A stretch of DNA of 64,000 nt from an uncultured Blautia sp. (GCA_937900135.1 CALCDJ010000048.1:1-64000); one strand, 5' to 3'. Numbered from the stretch's first letter, positions 52,605-62,046 are shown. The notes: generated by a model not told the origin, from the letters alone. A program made the numbers and translations.

Positions 52605-53531
52605 ATGGAGGAAAAAATCGGAAAAGTAACCCTGGATCTGACCTGGTATCCGGGAGAAGATCTTTACAGTGACGGCCCGGTAGAGGAAGAACTTCTGGAA
52701 ATTGCCAGAACTTATAAAGAAGAGGAACTGAATCAGGTAATTGCAGAGCGGAACAGTTGGGCAGTTTTGTATCATTTTTCCCATATCCGGCAGAATATTC
52801 TGGAATGGCTGCCCATTGAGAAGGAACATAAGGTTCTGGAAATCGGTTCCGGATGCGGCGCCATCACCGGCGCTCTGGCACGAAAAGCCAAGGAAGTGAC
52901 CTGTATTGAGCTGTCTAAGATGCGAAGTACCATCAATGCATATCGGAATCAGGAATACGACAACGTAAAAATTCTGGTAGGAAATTTTCAGGACATTGAA
53001 AAAAATCTGGAAGAAACCTATGATTATATCACTTTGATCGGTGTGTTTGAATATTCCGAAGGATATATTGGAACAAAAGAACCTTATGTGGAAATGATCC
53101 GAAGAATTTCCCGTCATCTTGCGCCAGGGGGAAAACTGGTGATTGCCATTGAAAACCGCCTGGGATTAAAATACTGGGCTGGATGTACCGAGGATCATGT
53201 GGGTACTTATTTTGAGGGAATTGAAGGATATCCCAATACTTCCGGTGTGAAAACCTTTTCCAGAAAAGAGCTTCTGGATACCATTCAGGCAGCAGGGGAT
53301 TTCCGTACCACCTTTTATTATCCCTATCCGGACTATAAATTTCCCATGTCCATATATTCAGATGCTTATCTCCCCAAAAAAGGAGAACTCCGGGATAATT
53401 TCTGCAACTACGACCGCGTAAGGATGCAGCTGTTTCAGGAACCCAAGGTGTACGATACCCTTGTGGATGCCGGAATGTTTCCGGAATTTTCCAATTCCTT
53501 TCTGGTTTTGGTGGAAAAGGAGGACGTGTAA
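52605..53531 (+). CDS. SAM-dependent methyltransferase, candidate chain-capping enzyme
   Basis: A 308-residue class I methyltransferase with the SAM loop VLEIGSGCGAITG (77-89), acidic IELSK and a later AIENRLGLKYW segment. It starts after AAAGGAG and its TAA overlaps the next ATG by one base, so the kinase-like protein is made with it. In WbdD a methyltransferase and a kinase domain are fused and add a methyl phosphate cap to the O-antigen. Here the same two activities appear as adjacent genes. The acceptor is unknown. Confidence 0.8.
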   Translation: MEEKIGKVTLDLTWYPGEDLYSDGPVEEELLEIARTYKEEELNQVIAERNSWAVLYHFSHIRQNILEWLPIEKEHKVLEIGSGCGAITGALARKAKEVTCIELSKMRSTINAYRNQEYDNVKILVGNFQDIEKNLEETYDYITLIGVFEYSEGYIGTKEPYVEMIRRISRHLAPGGKLVIAIENRLGLKYWAGCTEDHVGTYFEGIEGYPNTSGVKTFSRKELLDTIQAAGDFRTTFYYPYPDYKFPMSIYSDAYLPKKGELRDNFCNYDRVRMQLFQEPKVYDTLVDAGMFPEFSNSFLVLVEKEDV

Positions 53532-54775
53532 TGGAACAGATCCTTTATTCAAAATATTCCAATGAACGAAGCCGCCGATTTGCTGTCCGTACAGATATTC
53601 TGGAGGACAAAGGAGAGCGGTTTGTAAGAAAAACGCCTCTGTATCCCCAGGGAGAAGGCCATGTGGAAGCCTTGGTTCGCTGGGACAGGGAGCTTCGCGC
53701 CCTTTATGAGAAGGCCGGGTTAGACTGCAACCGGTGTGAGAAGGACGGGAAAGGCGTTCGTCTGGAATATCTGTCCGGTCAGACACTGGAAGAGGTTCTG
53801 GACGATCTTCTGGAAAAAGGAGAGACAGAGGCGGCGGAAGAAAGATTGACCGCCTATCTGATGCAGATACGAGACTGCCACAGCCAGGAACCCTTTTCCG
53901 TGACAGAAGCGTTTGAAAAGGTATTTGGAAACGTGACGCTTCCCAAGGGGCTGACCACAGCGCCAGTGACAAATATTGACATGGTATGCGGGAATCTGGT
54001 ATTGGGAGAGAAAGATACGGTTTTGGACTATGAATGGACCTTTGATTTTCCCATTCCATGTGAGTTTGTTCTTTATCGTGTGATTCACTACTATGTGGAA
54101 ACGCATAGCGTGAGAGCGGCCCTCCCAAAAGAGAAGTTCTATCGGCAGATGGGGATCACAGAGGAACAGAAAAAAGTCTTTCTTGAAATGGAAGCTGCTT
54201 TTCAAAGATATATCACCGGAAAGCATATTCCTATGAGAGATCTGTTTGCGGGAATGACTCCGGGCGTGGAAACCGTGCAGACGGTAAATGGAGGAAGCTT
54301 GCAGATTTTCTTTTCTGACGGATCTGGATATTGTGAAGAACAGTCCACAGTGTATCCTCTGAAAGCAGGCAAGGCAGAGTGTAAAGCAGAGCTTCCAAAG
54401 GATTGTAAATTTGTCCGTGTGGACCCGGGAGAGCGTCCTTGTTCGGTAGAACTTACCCGGATCGCATTTGATGGAAAAAAAGCGTCTCTGGATGGCGCAG
54501 CAGTACCGGAAGGCATCCTTTGCGGCGGCTGGGCTTATATTGCAAAAAGAGATCCTAATATTACCGATATTTCTGTTCCGAATGGAGCAAAGGAGTTCTC
54601 TCTGGAGCTGACTGTTTATCCAGGGGAGGAAGAGGCATTGCGGCAGACCGTAGGAGAACTGGTCCGTCTTCATAAGAAAACAGAAAAACAGGCAAGACTG
54701 ATCCATGACATGAAAAATACCAGAGTGTGGAAGCTGTATCAGTCTTACAGAAACAAAGTAGAGAGGAAAAAATAG
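53531..54775 (+). CDS. Kinase-like protein with beta-sandwich and coiled-coil tail (WbdD-like)
   Basis: A 414-residue protein. Residues 1-240 look like a small-molecule kinase of the aminoglycoside/protein kinase fold. Lys34 is in FVRKTPL, Glu54 is on the next helix, and there is an LEYLSGQ hinge. The catalytic loop is NIDMVCGN (Asp150, Asn155) and the metal site LDYEW (Asp166). The usual His before Asp150 is Asn. A beta-rich domain follows (about 255-365), then a charged helix likely to form a coiled coil (about 365-400) and a basic tail. WbdD also ends in a coiled coil that sets chain length. Function inferred. Confidence 0.6.
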   Translation: MEQILYSKYSNERSRRFAVRTDILEDKGERFVRKTPLYPQGEGHVEALVRWDRELRALYEKAGLDCNRCEKDGKGVRLEYLSGQTLEEVLDDLLEKGETEAAEERLTAYLMQIRDCHSQEPFSVTEAFEKVFGNVTLPKGLTTAPVTNIDMVCGNLVLGEKDTVLDYEWTFDFPIPCEFVLYRVIHYYVETHSVRAALPKEKFYRQMGITEEQKKVFLEMEAAFQRYITGKHIPMRDLFAGMTPGVETVQTVNGGSLQIFFSDGSGYCEEQSTVYPLKAGKAECKAELPKDCKFVRVDPGERPCSVELTRIAFDGKKASLDGAAVPEGILCGGWAYIAKRDPNITDISVPNGAKEFSLELTVYPGEEEALRQTVGELVRLHKKTEKQARLIHDMKNTRVWKLYQSYRNKVERKK

Positions 54776-54776
54776 T

Positions 54777-57287
54777 ATGGAAAACCATGTGGCAGTTCTG
54801 GATGCCTGCGATTATGAAATGGAGAATAATGGAACCTGTATTCTCAGGGGCTGGTTTTATGCGCCGGAAATGGAGGAACTTTCGGTACAGGTGAGAGCGG
54901 AGCATGTTCCGGTTCACGGTACGCTTTTGCGGGTTCCCCGTCCAGATGTTCTTGGAGCAAGACCAGATCTTTCTTTTCCTGACGAAAACGCAGGGTTTGA
55001 GATCCGTATTCCGGATATTGAGCAGATCTCATCCCTGGCAGGTTCTCTGCGGGTACGTCTGCTTTTGGGAGGGGAAGGGATTCCTTTGATCCAAAAGGAG
55101 ATGGCTGTGGTGAAACAGGAATATTACCATGCTACACTTAGGTATCATCTGGAAATCGTGGAAAAACGTGGGGATGATGTGTATATCCAAGGTTGGTGCA
55201 TCAATCTTTGTGGAAAACTTTCCATGAAATTCCTGGATGAAAAAGGAGCAGAGATCGAAGGCGTACAAAATGAGGCTGTACGCCGTCCGGATCTTTCCGA
55301 AGGATTCGGGATAGAACTGTCCAAATGTCATGGTTTTTCTGTGCGTATTCCAAGAGAAAAGATTTATGGGAAAGAGCTTTGCCTTATTTTTGAAAATCCG
55401 GTGACAGCGAAGGAGAGCAGGATCTCCATGCATCGTTTCGACAGGGAAAATCGGCCGGTCTTTCGTGTGAAAAAAGCTCTTGGCCGGGAAAATCAGGAGA
55501 AAAACAAGGAAATTCTGAAAGATTCCGGTGTGAAGAATTTTTGGGGCTATCTTCTGGAGGAAGCCCATGGTTCTTCGGATCTGTATGGGTATTATGCAAA
55601 AAAACACCGGGCAGGAAAGCTGGAACAAAAGAGACAGGCAAAAAAGAAATTTGACCGGGCTCCTTTGTTCAGTATTGTGGTGCCGTTTTATCAGACGCCT
55701 TTGGATCAGGGGCAGGAGATGCTGGACTCCGTATGTGCACAGAGTTATGAAAATTGGGAAATCTGTGTGGCAGATGCCGGAAACAGCGATTTTTGGGAAA
55801 AACAGATTCGTCGTCTTTCTAAGGCAGAGGGACGGATTCATTATCTCCACCTGAAAGAAAACCGGGGAATTGCGGAAAATACCAACGAAGCCATCCGCAT
55901 GGCAAAAGGAGACTATCTTGTTTTTATGGATCACGACGATTTTCTGGAACCGGATGCTTTGTATCAGGCGGCCGCGCTTCTGGATCGTTATCCGGAAACG
56001 GAACTGATTTATACCGATGAGGATCTCACGGATGCGGCAGGAACGCCGGTGTATCCTCATTTTAAACCAGATTTTAATCTGGAGTATCTCCGCTGTCTGA
56101 ATTATATCTGTCATATGGTGGTGGTAAAGAAAAGTCTTCTTGAAAAAACAGGATTGCTGCGTTCTGCATTTGACGGAGCGCAGGATTACGATTTTCTTCT
56201 GCGCTGCGTGGAGCAGACGAAGGAAATCCGACATATTCCCAAAGTCTTGTACCATTGGCGCGGTTCTGAAACCTCCACGGCGGGAAACAAAGACAGCAAA
56301 ACCTATGCGGTGGAAGCTGGAAAAAGAGCGCTTCTGGAGCATTATGAGAGAATGGGCCTGGAGGCTGAGGTGGAATTTACCGGGGAATTTATTGTTTACC
56401 GGACAAAGTTTCAGGTACAGGGAAATCCTCTGGTTTCCATCCTGATTCCAAATAAGGATCACATCGATGATCTGGAAACCTGTATCCGTTCCATTGAGGA
56501 GAAAAGCACCTGGAAAAACCTGGAGATTATTGTGATCGAAAATAACAGTGAAGAGCCGGAAACTTTTCAGTATTATGAGAAATTAAAAAACAGATATCCC
56601 AATATAAAAGTGGTAACTTACCAGGGAGAATTCAATTATTCAGCGATCAATAATTTTGGTGCTGCTTATGGAGAAGGAGATTATTATCTTCTTCTAAATA
56701 ATGATACAGAAGTGATCACTCCAGATTGGATAGAACGGATGCTTGGCTATTGTCAGAGAGAAGAAGTTGGGATCGTGGGAGCGAAGCTTTTTTATCCGGA
56801 CAATACTGTGCAGCATGCAGGCGTTGTGATTGGTATGGGAGGATTTGCAGGACATATCCTCACCGGATATGTAAGGGAATATACCGGTTATATGGGACGC
56901 TTGATCACAGCGCAGGAGATCAGTGCGGTGACGGGGGCTTGTCTGATGGTGAAGAGATCCGTGTTTGAAGCTCTTCATGGATTGGATGAAGAGTTTGCTG
57001 TGGCGCTGAATGATGTGGATTTCTGCCTGAGAGCCGGACAGCTTGGCAAAAAGTGCGTGTTTGTTCCGGAAGCAGAATTGTATCATTATGAATCCAAATC
57101 CAGAGGGTTGGAAACCACACCAGAAAAACAGGAACGTTTTCAGAGGGAAATTTCCCGCTTCCAGGAACGTTATCAGGAACTTCTGGAAAAGGGAGATCCT
57201 TATTACAACCCCAATCTGAGTCTGATCCAGGGTGATTGCTCTGTGAGAAGAGCCCATGAGACAGTGAAAGGAAAAAGAAACAGATGA
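54777..57287 (+). CDS. Tandem GT2 glycosyltransferase A, candidate rhamnosyltransferase
   Basis: An 836-residue cytoplasmic enzyme. The N-terminal 220 residues contain two beta-rich modules each opening with a GW segment (LRGWFYAPE, IQGWCINL). A first GT2 domain starts near residue 298 (FSIVVPFYQTP) with DHDD at 385-388. A second GT2 domain starts near 548 (VSILIPNKDH) with NNDTEV and ends with YHYESKSRGLE. Two GT2 domains in one chain suggest two linkages made in turn, as in rhamnan synthesis. It overlaps the next gene by 4 nt. Confidence 0.85.
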   Translation: MENHVAVLDACDYEMENNGTCILRGWFYAPEMEELSVQVRAEHVPVHGTLLRVPRPDVLGARPDLSFPDENAGFEIRIPDIEQISSLAGSLRVRLLLGGEGIPLIQKEMAVVKQEYYHATLRYHLEIVEKRGDDVYIQGWCINLCGKLSMKFLDEKGAEIEGVQNEAVRRPDLSEGFGIELSKCHGFSVRIPREKIYGKELCLIFENPVTAKESRISMHRFDRENRPVFRVKKALGRENQEKNKEILKDSGVKNFWGYLLEEAHGSSDLYGYYAKKHRAGKLEQKRQAKKKFDRAPLFSIVVPFYQTPLDQGQEMLDSVCAQSYENWEICVADAGNSDFWEKQIRRLSKAEGRIHYLHLKENRGIAENTNEAIRMAKGDYLVFMDHDDFLEPDALYQAAALLDRYPETELIYTDEDLTDAAGTPVYPHFKPDFNLEYLRCLNYICHMVVVKKSLLEKTGLLRSAFDGAQDYDFLLRCVEQTKEIRHIPKVLYHWRGSETSTAGNKDSKTYAVEAGKRALLEHYERMGLEAEVEFTGEFIVYRTKFQVQGNPLVSILIPNKDHIDDLETCIRSIEEKSTWKNLEIIVIENNSEEPETFQYYEKLKNRYPNIKVVTYQGEFNYSAINNFGAAYGEGDYYLLLNNDTEVITPDWIERMLGYCQREEVGIVGAKLFYPDNTVQHAGVVIGMGGFAGHILTGYVREYTGYMGRLITAQEISAVTGACLMVKRSVFEALHGLDEEFAVALNDVDFCLRAGQLGKKCVFVPEAELYHYESKSRGLETTPEKQERFQREISRFQERYQELLEKGDPYYNPNLSLIQGDCSVRRAHETVKGKRNR

Positions 57288-59728
57288 AGCATCAATTATT
57301 AGTTGTGGAAAAAGAACGGTTTTATTTAAATGACCCGTGTAAATATACCATCCGTGGGATCATTCCGGAACATTTTACCGTGAAGGCATATCTGGACGGA
57401 AAACCTCTTCCTGCATCTATGGAAAAATTCGTGGCACGTACCGCCATGGAACGCTTCCAGGATGGAGAGATGATGGGCGTACAGAGAATCGAAGCATTGG
57501 TTACTCTTCCGGAAGTCCTTGAGGGGAAAAAATTAGAACTTTTCGCAGTCAGCGAGGAAAAGAAACTGCCCTGGTTTCAGATCCGTGTCAGCGAGTTGTT
57601 AAAAAGACGGGGAAAACCTCAGTTTTATATGGAACAGGAACGGGTGAACCGGAAAGAAGGTACGCTTCTCCTCTATGGATGGGCGGCAGCCCAAAGTCAT
57701 GTTTCCATTAAGCTGTTCGATCAGGAAAAACAGCCGGTTCCCTGCACAGTGCAGAGAATGAACCGTGTGGACGTCCAGGAAATGTTTTATGAGTGCGAGG
57801 TGGAAAAGGACTGCGGATTTTCCATAGAATTAAATCAGTTAAAGGGAAAATATCTGTATCTGGTCATGAGAGATGCCGAAGGAAAGAAATCCGTTCATAA
57901 AGTGGGCATCGGAGCTGCGGAAATTTTCCAGGGGAAATTTTCCAAATATCAGAAAAAAGCAGTGAATTATTTCAGGGCCCATGGTTTCAAGGCTCTGGTG
58001 GAAAAGGGCGTGCGTAAGATCGGAGAATTCCACAAACGTCCGGTGGTCTATGACAAATGGCTTCCGAAACACCTTCCCACCCAGGCAGAATTGGAAAAGC
58101 AGAAAAAAGAAGTTTTTTCTTACAGTCCAAAGATCAGTATTGTGATTCCTTTGTATAAGACAAAGGAAGAATATCTCCGTGAGGTGATCGCCTCCATCCA
58201 GGCACAGACCTATGGAAACTGGGAACTTTGTCTCTCTGATGGAAGCGGGGCGGATTCTCCGATCAGCGGTCTTTTGAAAGAATATGAAAAGAAAGATGCC
58301 AGGATCAAAGTGGTTTCCCATGAGAAACCGCTCCGCATTGCAGAAAATACCAACGCAGCCATTGAGATTGCCACCGGTGATTTTATTGCTTTTGGGGATC
58401 ACGACGATATTCTCACACCAAACGCATTTTATGAGTGTGTAAAGGCATTAAATGAATCCCCGGAAACGGAAGTGCTCTATTCGGATGAGGATAAGATGGC
58501 CATGCATGGAAATAAATTTTTCCAGCCTCACTTTAAACCGGATTTCAATCTGGATCTTCTGTGTACCGTCAATTATATCTGTCATCTGTTTGTGGCAAAG
58601 AGAGAACTTCTGGATCGGGTGGGTGTCTTGCGTCCGGAATTTGACGGCGCTCAGGACTATGATTTTATCCTGCGCTGTGTGGAGGCAACAGAGCATATTT
58701 ATCACATTCCAAAGATTCTGTATCATTGGAGAAGCCATGAGGATTCCACAGCCGAAAATCCAGAAAGCAAGCTGTATGCCTTTGAGGCAGGCGCTCGCGC
58801 TGTGCAGGCCCACTATGACCGTATTGGCGTTTCGGCAGAGGTGTACAAAGGAGAATATCTGGGACTGTATCGCACCCGTTTTCTTCGTGATCATGATCCT
58901 CTGGTTTCTATCCTGATTCCCAACAAAGATCATATTGATGATCTGGAACGCTGTATTTCTTCGATTGAGAAGAAGTCCACATACCGGAATTTTGAATATA
59001 TCATCATAGAAAATAACAGTACGGAGGAAGCCACCTTCCAGTATTATAAAGATCTGGAAGCGAGAAATCCCAAAGTGCATACGGTTTACTGGGATGGACC
59101 TTTTAATTATTCGGAGATCAATAACTTTGGGGCAGCTCATGCAAAGGGAGAATACCTGCTGCTCTTAAATAATGATACAGAAGTGATCAATGAAGACTGG
59201 ATGGAAGAACTTCTTGGCTATTGTATGCGTCCGGATGTGGGGATCGTAGGCGCCAGACTGTATTATGACGACGATACCATTCAGCATGCCGGGGTGGTGC
59301 TTGGCTTCGGCGGAATTGCAGGCCACTGCTTCGTACAGCAGCCACGGGGAAATACCGGATACTGTCACAGGATCATCTGCGCTCAGGATTACAGCGCTGT
59401 GACAGCTGCCTGCATGATGGTGAAGAAAAAAGCCTTTGATAAGGTAGGCGGTCTGAGCGGAGATCTGGCAGTAGCATTCAATGATATTGATTTTTGTCTG
59501 AAGATTCGTCATGCCGGTTACCTGGTGGTATATAATCCCTACGTAGAGTTGTATCATTACGAATCCAAATCCAGAGGTTTGGAGGATACCCCTGAGAAAA
59601 AAGCAAGATTTAATAAGGAAATCGCCACTCTGGAGGCACATTGGCCGGAAATCTTCAAGAAACCGGACCCTTATTATAATCCAAACCTGACCCTTACAAG
59701 CCAGGATTTTTCACTGAAACGATTGTAA
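57284..59728 (+). CDS. Tandem GT2 glycosyltransferase B, paralogue of A
   Basis: An 814-residue enzyme with the same plan as the gene before it: N-terminal beta-rich region with one clear GW module (LLYGWAAA), first GT2 domain with ISIVIPLYKTK and DHDD at 372-375, second GT2 domain with VSILIPNKDH, NNDTEV and YHYESKSRGLE. The two proteins are clear paralogues from a local duplication, so they probably make different linkages of one repeat unit. It starts inside the stop of gene A (ATGA). Confidence 0.85.
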   Translation: MKHQLLVVEKERFYLNDPCKYTIRGIIPEHFTVKAYLDGKPLPASMEKFVARTAMERFQDGEMMGVQRIEALVTLPEVLEGKKLELFAVSEEKKLPWFQIRVSELLKRRGKPQFYMEQERVNRKEGTLLLYGWAAAQSHVSIKLFDQEKQPVPCTVQRMNRVDVQEMFYECEVEKDCGFSIELNQLKGKYLYLVMRDAEGKKSVHKVGIGAAEIFQGKFSKYQKKAVNYFRAHGFKALVEKGVRKIGEFHKRPVVYDKWLPKHLPTQAELEKQKKEVFSYSPKISIVIPLYKTKEEYLREVIASIQAQTYGNWELCLSDGSGADSPISGLLKEYEKKDARIKVVSHEKPLRIAENTNAAIEIATGDFIAFGDHDDILTPNAFYECVKALNESPETEVLYSDEDKMAMHGNKFFQPHFKPDFNLDLLCTVNYICHLFVAKRELLDRVGVLRPEFDGAQDYDFILRCVEATEHIYHIPKILYHWRSHEDSTAENPESKLYAFEAGARAVQAHYDRIGVSAEVYKGEYLGLYRTRFLRDHDPLVSILIPNKDHIDDLERCISSIEKKSTYRNFEYIIIENNSTEEATFQYYKDLEARNPKVHTVYWDGPFNYSEINNFGAAHAKGEYLLLLNNDTEVINEDWMEELLGYCMRPDVGIVGARLYYDDDTIQHAGVVLGFGGIAGHCFVQQPRGNTGYCHRIICAQDYSAVTAACMMVKKKAFDKVGGLSGDLAVAFNDIDFCLKIRHAGYLVVYNPYVELYHYESKSRGLEDTPEKKARFNKEIATLEAHWPEIFKKPDPYYNPNLTLTSQDFSLKRL

Positions 59729-59734
59729 AAGCAG

Positions 59735-59766
59735 CAGAGATCTGCAGAGCAAAAGGCAGACCTCTG
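59735..59766 (+). repeat. Intercistronic hairpin before rmlD
   Basis: CAGAG-A-TCTGC (59735-59745) pairs with GCAGA-C-CTCTG (59756-59766) except for one central mismatch. No T-run follows. It probably acts as an RNA stability or processing element within the operon. Confidence 0.5.
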
Positions 59767-59785
59767 AACATGAGGAGGAAAAAAG

Positions 59786-60628
59786 ATGCGAGTACTGGTA
59801 ACAGGAGTAAAAGGACAGCTTGGTCATGATGTGATGAACGAGCTTGCAAAAAGAGGATACGAAGGTGTCGGTGTGGATGTGGAAGAAATGGATATCACAG
59901 ACCGGGATGCCGTGGAACGTGTGATGAGAGACGCACATGTGGATAAGGTCATGCATTGTGCAGCCTGGACAGCGGTAGATGCAGCAGAAGATCAGGTGGA
60001 ACTCTGCCGTAAGGTAAATGCAGTGGGTACAGAGAACATTGCAAGAATGTGCCGGGAACTGGATCTTCCTATGGTATATTTAAGTACCGATTATGTGTTT
60101 GACGGAGAAGGAGAACGTCCATGGGAACCAGATGACGAACGCCATCCTCTGAATGTATATGGCCAGACCAAATATGAAGGAGAACTGGCAGTAGAGAAGT
60201 ATCTGGAGAAATATTTTATTGTGCGTATCGCATGGGTGTTTGGGGTCAATGGAAATAATTTTATCAAGACCATGCTCCGTCTAAGCGAAACACATGATAC
60301 CCTGACTGTCGTAGACGATCAGATCGGTTCTCCTACCTATACCTATGACCTGGCCCGCCTTCTGGTGGATATGCTGGAAACAGAGAAATACGGCCGTTAC
60401 CATGCTACCAATGAAGGCTTGTGTTCCTGGTGTGACTTCGCAAAAGAAATCTTCCGTCAGGCAGGAAAAAAGGTAACGGTACTTCCGGTGACCAGCGATG
60501 AGTATCCGGCAAAAGCCAAACGCCCCCATAACAGTCGTATGAACAAGGACAAGCTGGAGGAAATGGGCTTTACCCGTCTTCCATCCTGGCAGGATGCTCT
60601 GGGACGTTATCTGAAGGAGATTATGTAA
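59786..60628 (+). CDS. rmlD: dTDP-4-dehydrorhamnose reductase
   Basis: RmlD does the last step to dTDP-L-rhamnose using NAD(P)H. The 280-residue protein has the nucleotide loop TGVKGQLGHD, YLSTDYVFDG and the YGQTKYEGE Tyr/Lys pair. GAGGAGG precedes ATG 59786. With rmlA, rmlB and rmlC this completes the rhamnose pathway in one 19-kb stretch. Confidence 0.95.
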   Translation: MRVLVTGVKGQLGHDVMNELAKRGYEGVGVDVEEMDITDRDAVERVMRDAHVDKVMHCAAWTAVDAAEDQVELCRKVNAVGTENIARMCRELDLPMVYLSTDYVFDGEGERPWEPDDERHPLNVYGQTKYEGELAVEKYLEKYFIVRIAWVFGVNGNNFIKTMLRLSETHDTLTVVDDQIGSPTYTYDLARLLVDMLETEKYGRYHATNEGLCSWCDFAKEIFRQAGKKVTVLPVTSDEYPAKAKRPHNSRMNKDKLEEMGFTRLPSWQDALGRYLKEIM

Positions 60629-60634
60629 GTTTTT

Positions 60635-61984
60635 ATGAGGAACGAACAAAAGAAAAGTAAATATCTGGATTTTGGACTTCTGCTCCTGTTTTTTGCTCTG
60701 ATTCTTGCCTGGTCCCTGACTGCTGGAAAAGTAGGGGGACCAGATGAACCCATGCGTTACAATGTGGCAAAATATCTGTATGAACATCCGGGGCATCTGC
60801 CCCATGGAGCAGAAGAAAGTATCCGCAGTGATACCTGGGGGCTTTCCTATGCCTTTTATCCCATTCTGTCTTATATGGTATCCGCAGTATTTATGTGGAT
60901 TGCCGGCATATTCAGTACAGATGAGCTTGTGCTTTTGCATGCGGCGCGTCTGGCAGATGTACTCTTTGTAACAGTGGCTGCCTGGTATGTGATTCAGATT
61001 GGAAAACGGTTATTCGGAGAAGAAAAGGGCAGGTTTTATGCAATCCTGGTTATGTTTCTTCCGGGATTTGCCTTTATGGGAACATACGTCAATACGGATT
61101 CTCTGGCGCTGATGGCAGCGGCAATGATTCTTTATGCCTGGGTGAAATATCTGGATGAAGGGTGGACCTGGAAGAATTGTATTTTGCTGGCTGTGGGAAT
61201 GGCAATCTGCTTTTTGTCTTATTTCAATGCTTACGGCTGGATTTTATGGAGCTTTTTCTTCTTCTGTATTACGATCCTCTGTTATTCTGACAGACCTTTC
61301 CGGGAGCGTTTTCAGTTTTTGATGTCCAGGGGAGTGACCATTGCAGGAGTGACATTTTCCCTTGCGGGATGGTGGTTTATCCGAAATTATATCCTTTACG
61401 ATGGGGATTTCCTGGGCAGGAAGGCCAGTACGCTGTGCGCAGAAATCTACGCAGAAGAAGCGTTTAAGCCTTCCAAGCATCTGACGCCTTCCAATATGGG
61501 ATGGAATCTGAAACAGTTTTTCCTGTACCAGGACCCAGGCTGGCCCCATAACTGGGTAATTATGGTTCTGGTTACCTTTGTGGGAACATTTGGTCATCTG
61601 AAATACTATATGAATGAAACAGCCAGTAAGGTATACATCATTTTCATTGGAATTGGAGTTCTCTGTATGGTGTTTGCCCTTTCAAAGTTCCGGCTTTCTA
61701 CTTCAAAGGGGCTGTTTCATCTGATGATGTTCCTGGCAATGATCACACCGGTGATTTTGTTTATTAATTATGCTTTTTGCAATGATAATCAGGCCCAGGG
61801 ACGCTATATCATGTCTGCCATCTATCCCCTGATGTACTTTGTAACTCTGGGATACGATAAGGCTTTGCAGCGGTTCATAAAAAAAGAGGAGATACGGCGC
61901 TGGTTTTTCCGGATTGTCGGAGCTCTTTGGATTCTGGGGGCGATCCTGGTCTATGCCCTGGTGATCATTCCCAGCTACACTTAA
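60635..61984 (+). CDS. Multi-pass GT-C-like membrane protein (DUF2142-like)
   Basis: A 449-residue protein with about eleven membrane segments. After the first segment an outside loop holds GGPDEPMRYN, an acidic motif like the PDEP of DUF2142 and the catalytic loop acids of GT-C enzymes. GT-C proteins take a sugar from a polyprenyl phosphate and add it to a polymer outside the cell. It would be the final partner of the GT2 at 43219, like ArnT or GacL. It is the last gene of the operon and sits 6 nt after rmlD; its ribosome site is weak. Confidence 0.65.
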   Translation: MRNEQKKSKYLDFGLLLLFFALILAWSLTAGKVGGPDEPMRYNVAKYLYEHPGHLPHGAEESIRSDTWGLSYAFYPILSYMVSAVFMWIAGIFSTDELVLLHAARLADVLFVTVAAWYVIQIGKRLFGEEKGRFYAILVMFLPGFAFMGTYVNTDSLALMAAAMILYAWVKYLDEGWTWKNCILLAVGMAICFLSYFNAYGWILWSFFFFCITILCYSDRPFRERFQFLMSRGVTIAGVTFSLAGWWFIRNYILYDGDFLGRKASTLCAEIYAEEAFKPSKHLTPSNMGWNLKQFFLYQDPGWPHNWVIMVLVTFVGTFGHLKYYMNETASKVYIIFIGIGVLCMVFALSKFRLSTSKGLFHLMMFLAMITPVILFINYAFCNDNQAQGRYIMSAIYPLMYFVTLGYDKALQRFIKKEEIRRWFFRIVGALWILGAILVYALVIIPSYT

Positions 61985-62004
61985 AAACAGATTTGGGATT
62001 GTAT

Positions 62005-62046
62005 GAAAAAAAACGGGATACCAGCATATGGGGTATCCCGTTTTTG
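62005..62046. terminator. Terminator of the polysaccharide operon (bidirectional)
   Basis: AAACGGGATACC (62011-62022) pairs perfectly with GGTATCCCGTTT (62032-62043), followed by T's on both strands. It ends the long operon and the convergent carboxypeptidase-like gene. Confidence 0.9.

Noticed and set aside
53358..54706. Two long minus-strand frames opposite the methyltransferase and kinase-like genes
   Set aside because: Both oppose genes with clear SAM-binding and kinase motifs and have no ribosome sites.
55029..56462. 477-codon open frame on the minus strand inside glycosyltransferase A
   Set aside because: It lies fully antisense to a well-supported two-domain enzyme, lacks a ribosome site and its peptide looks like no folded protein. 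Codon bias of the real gene explains the open frame.
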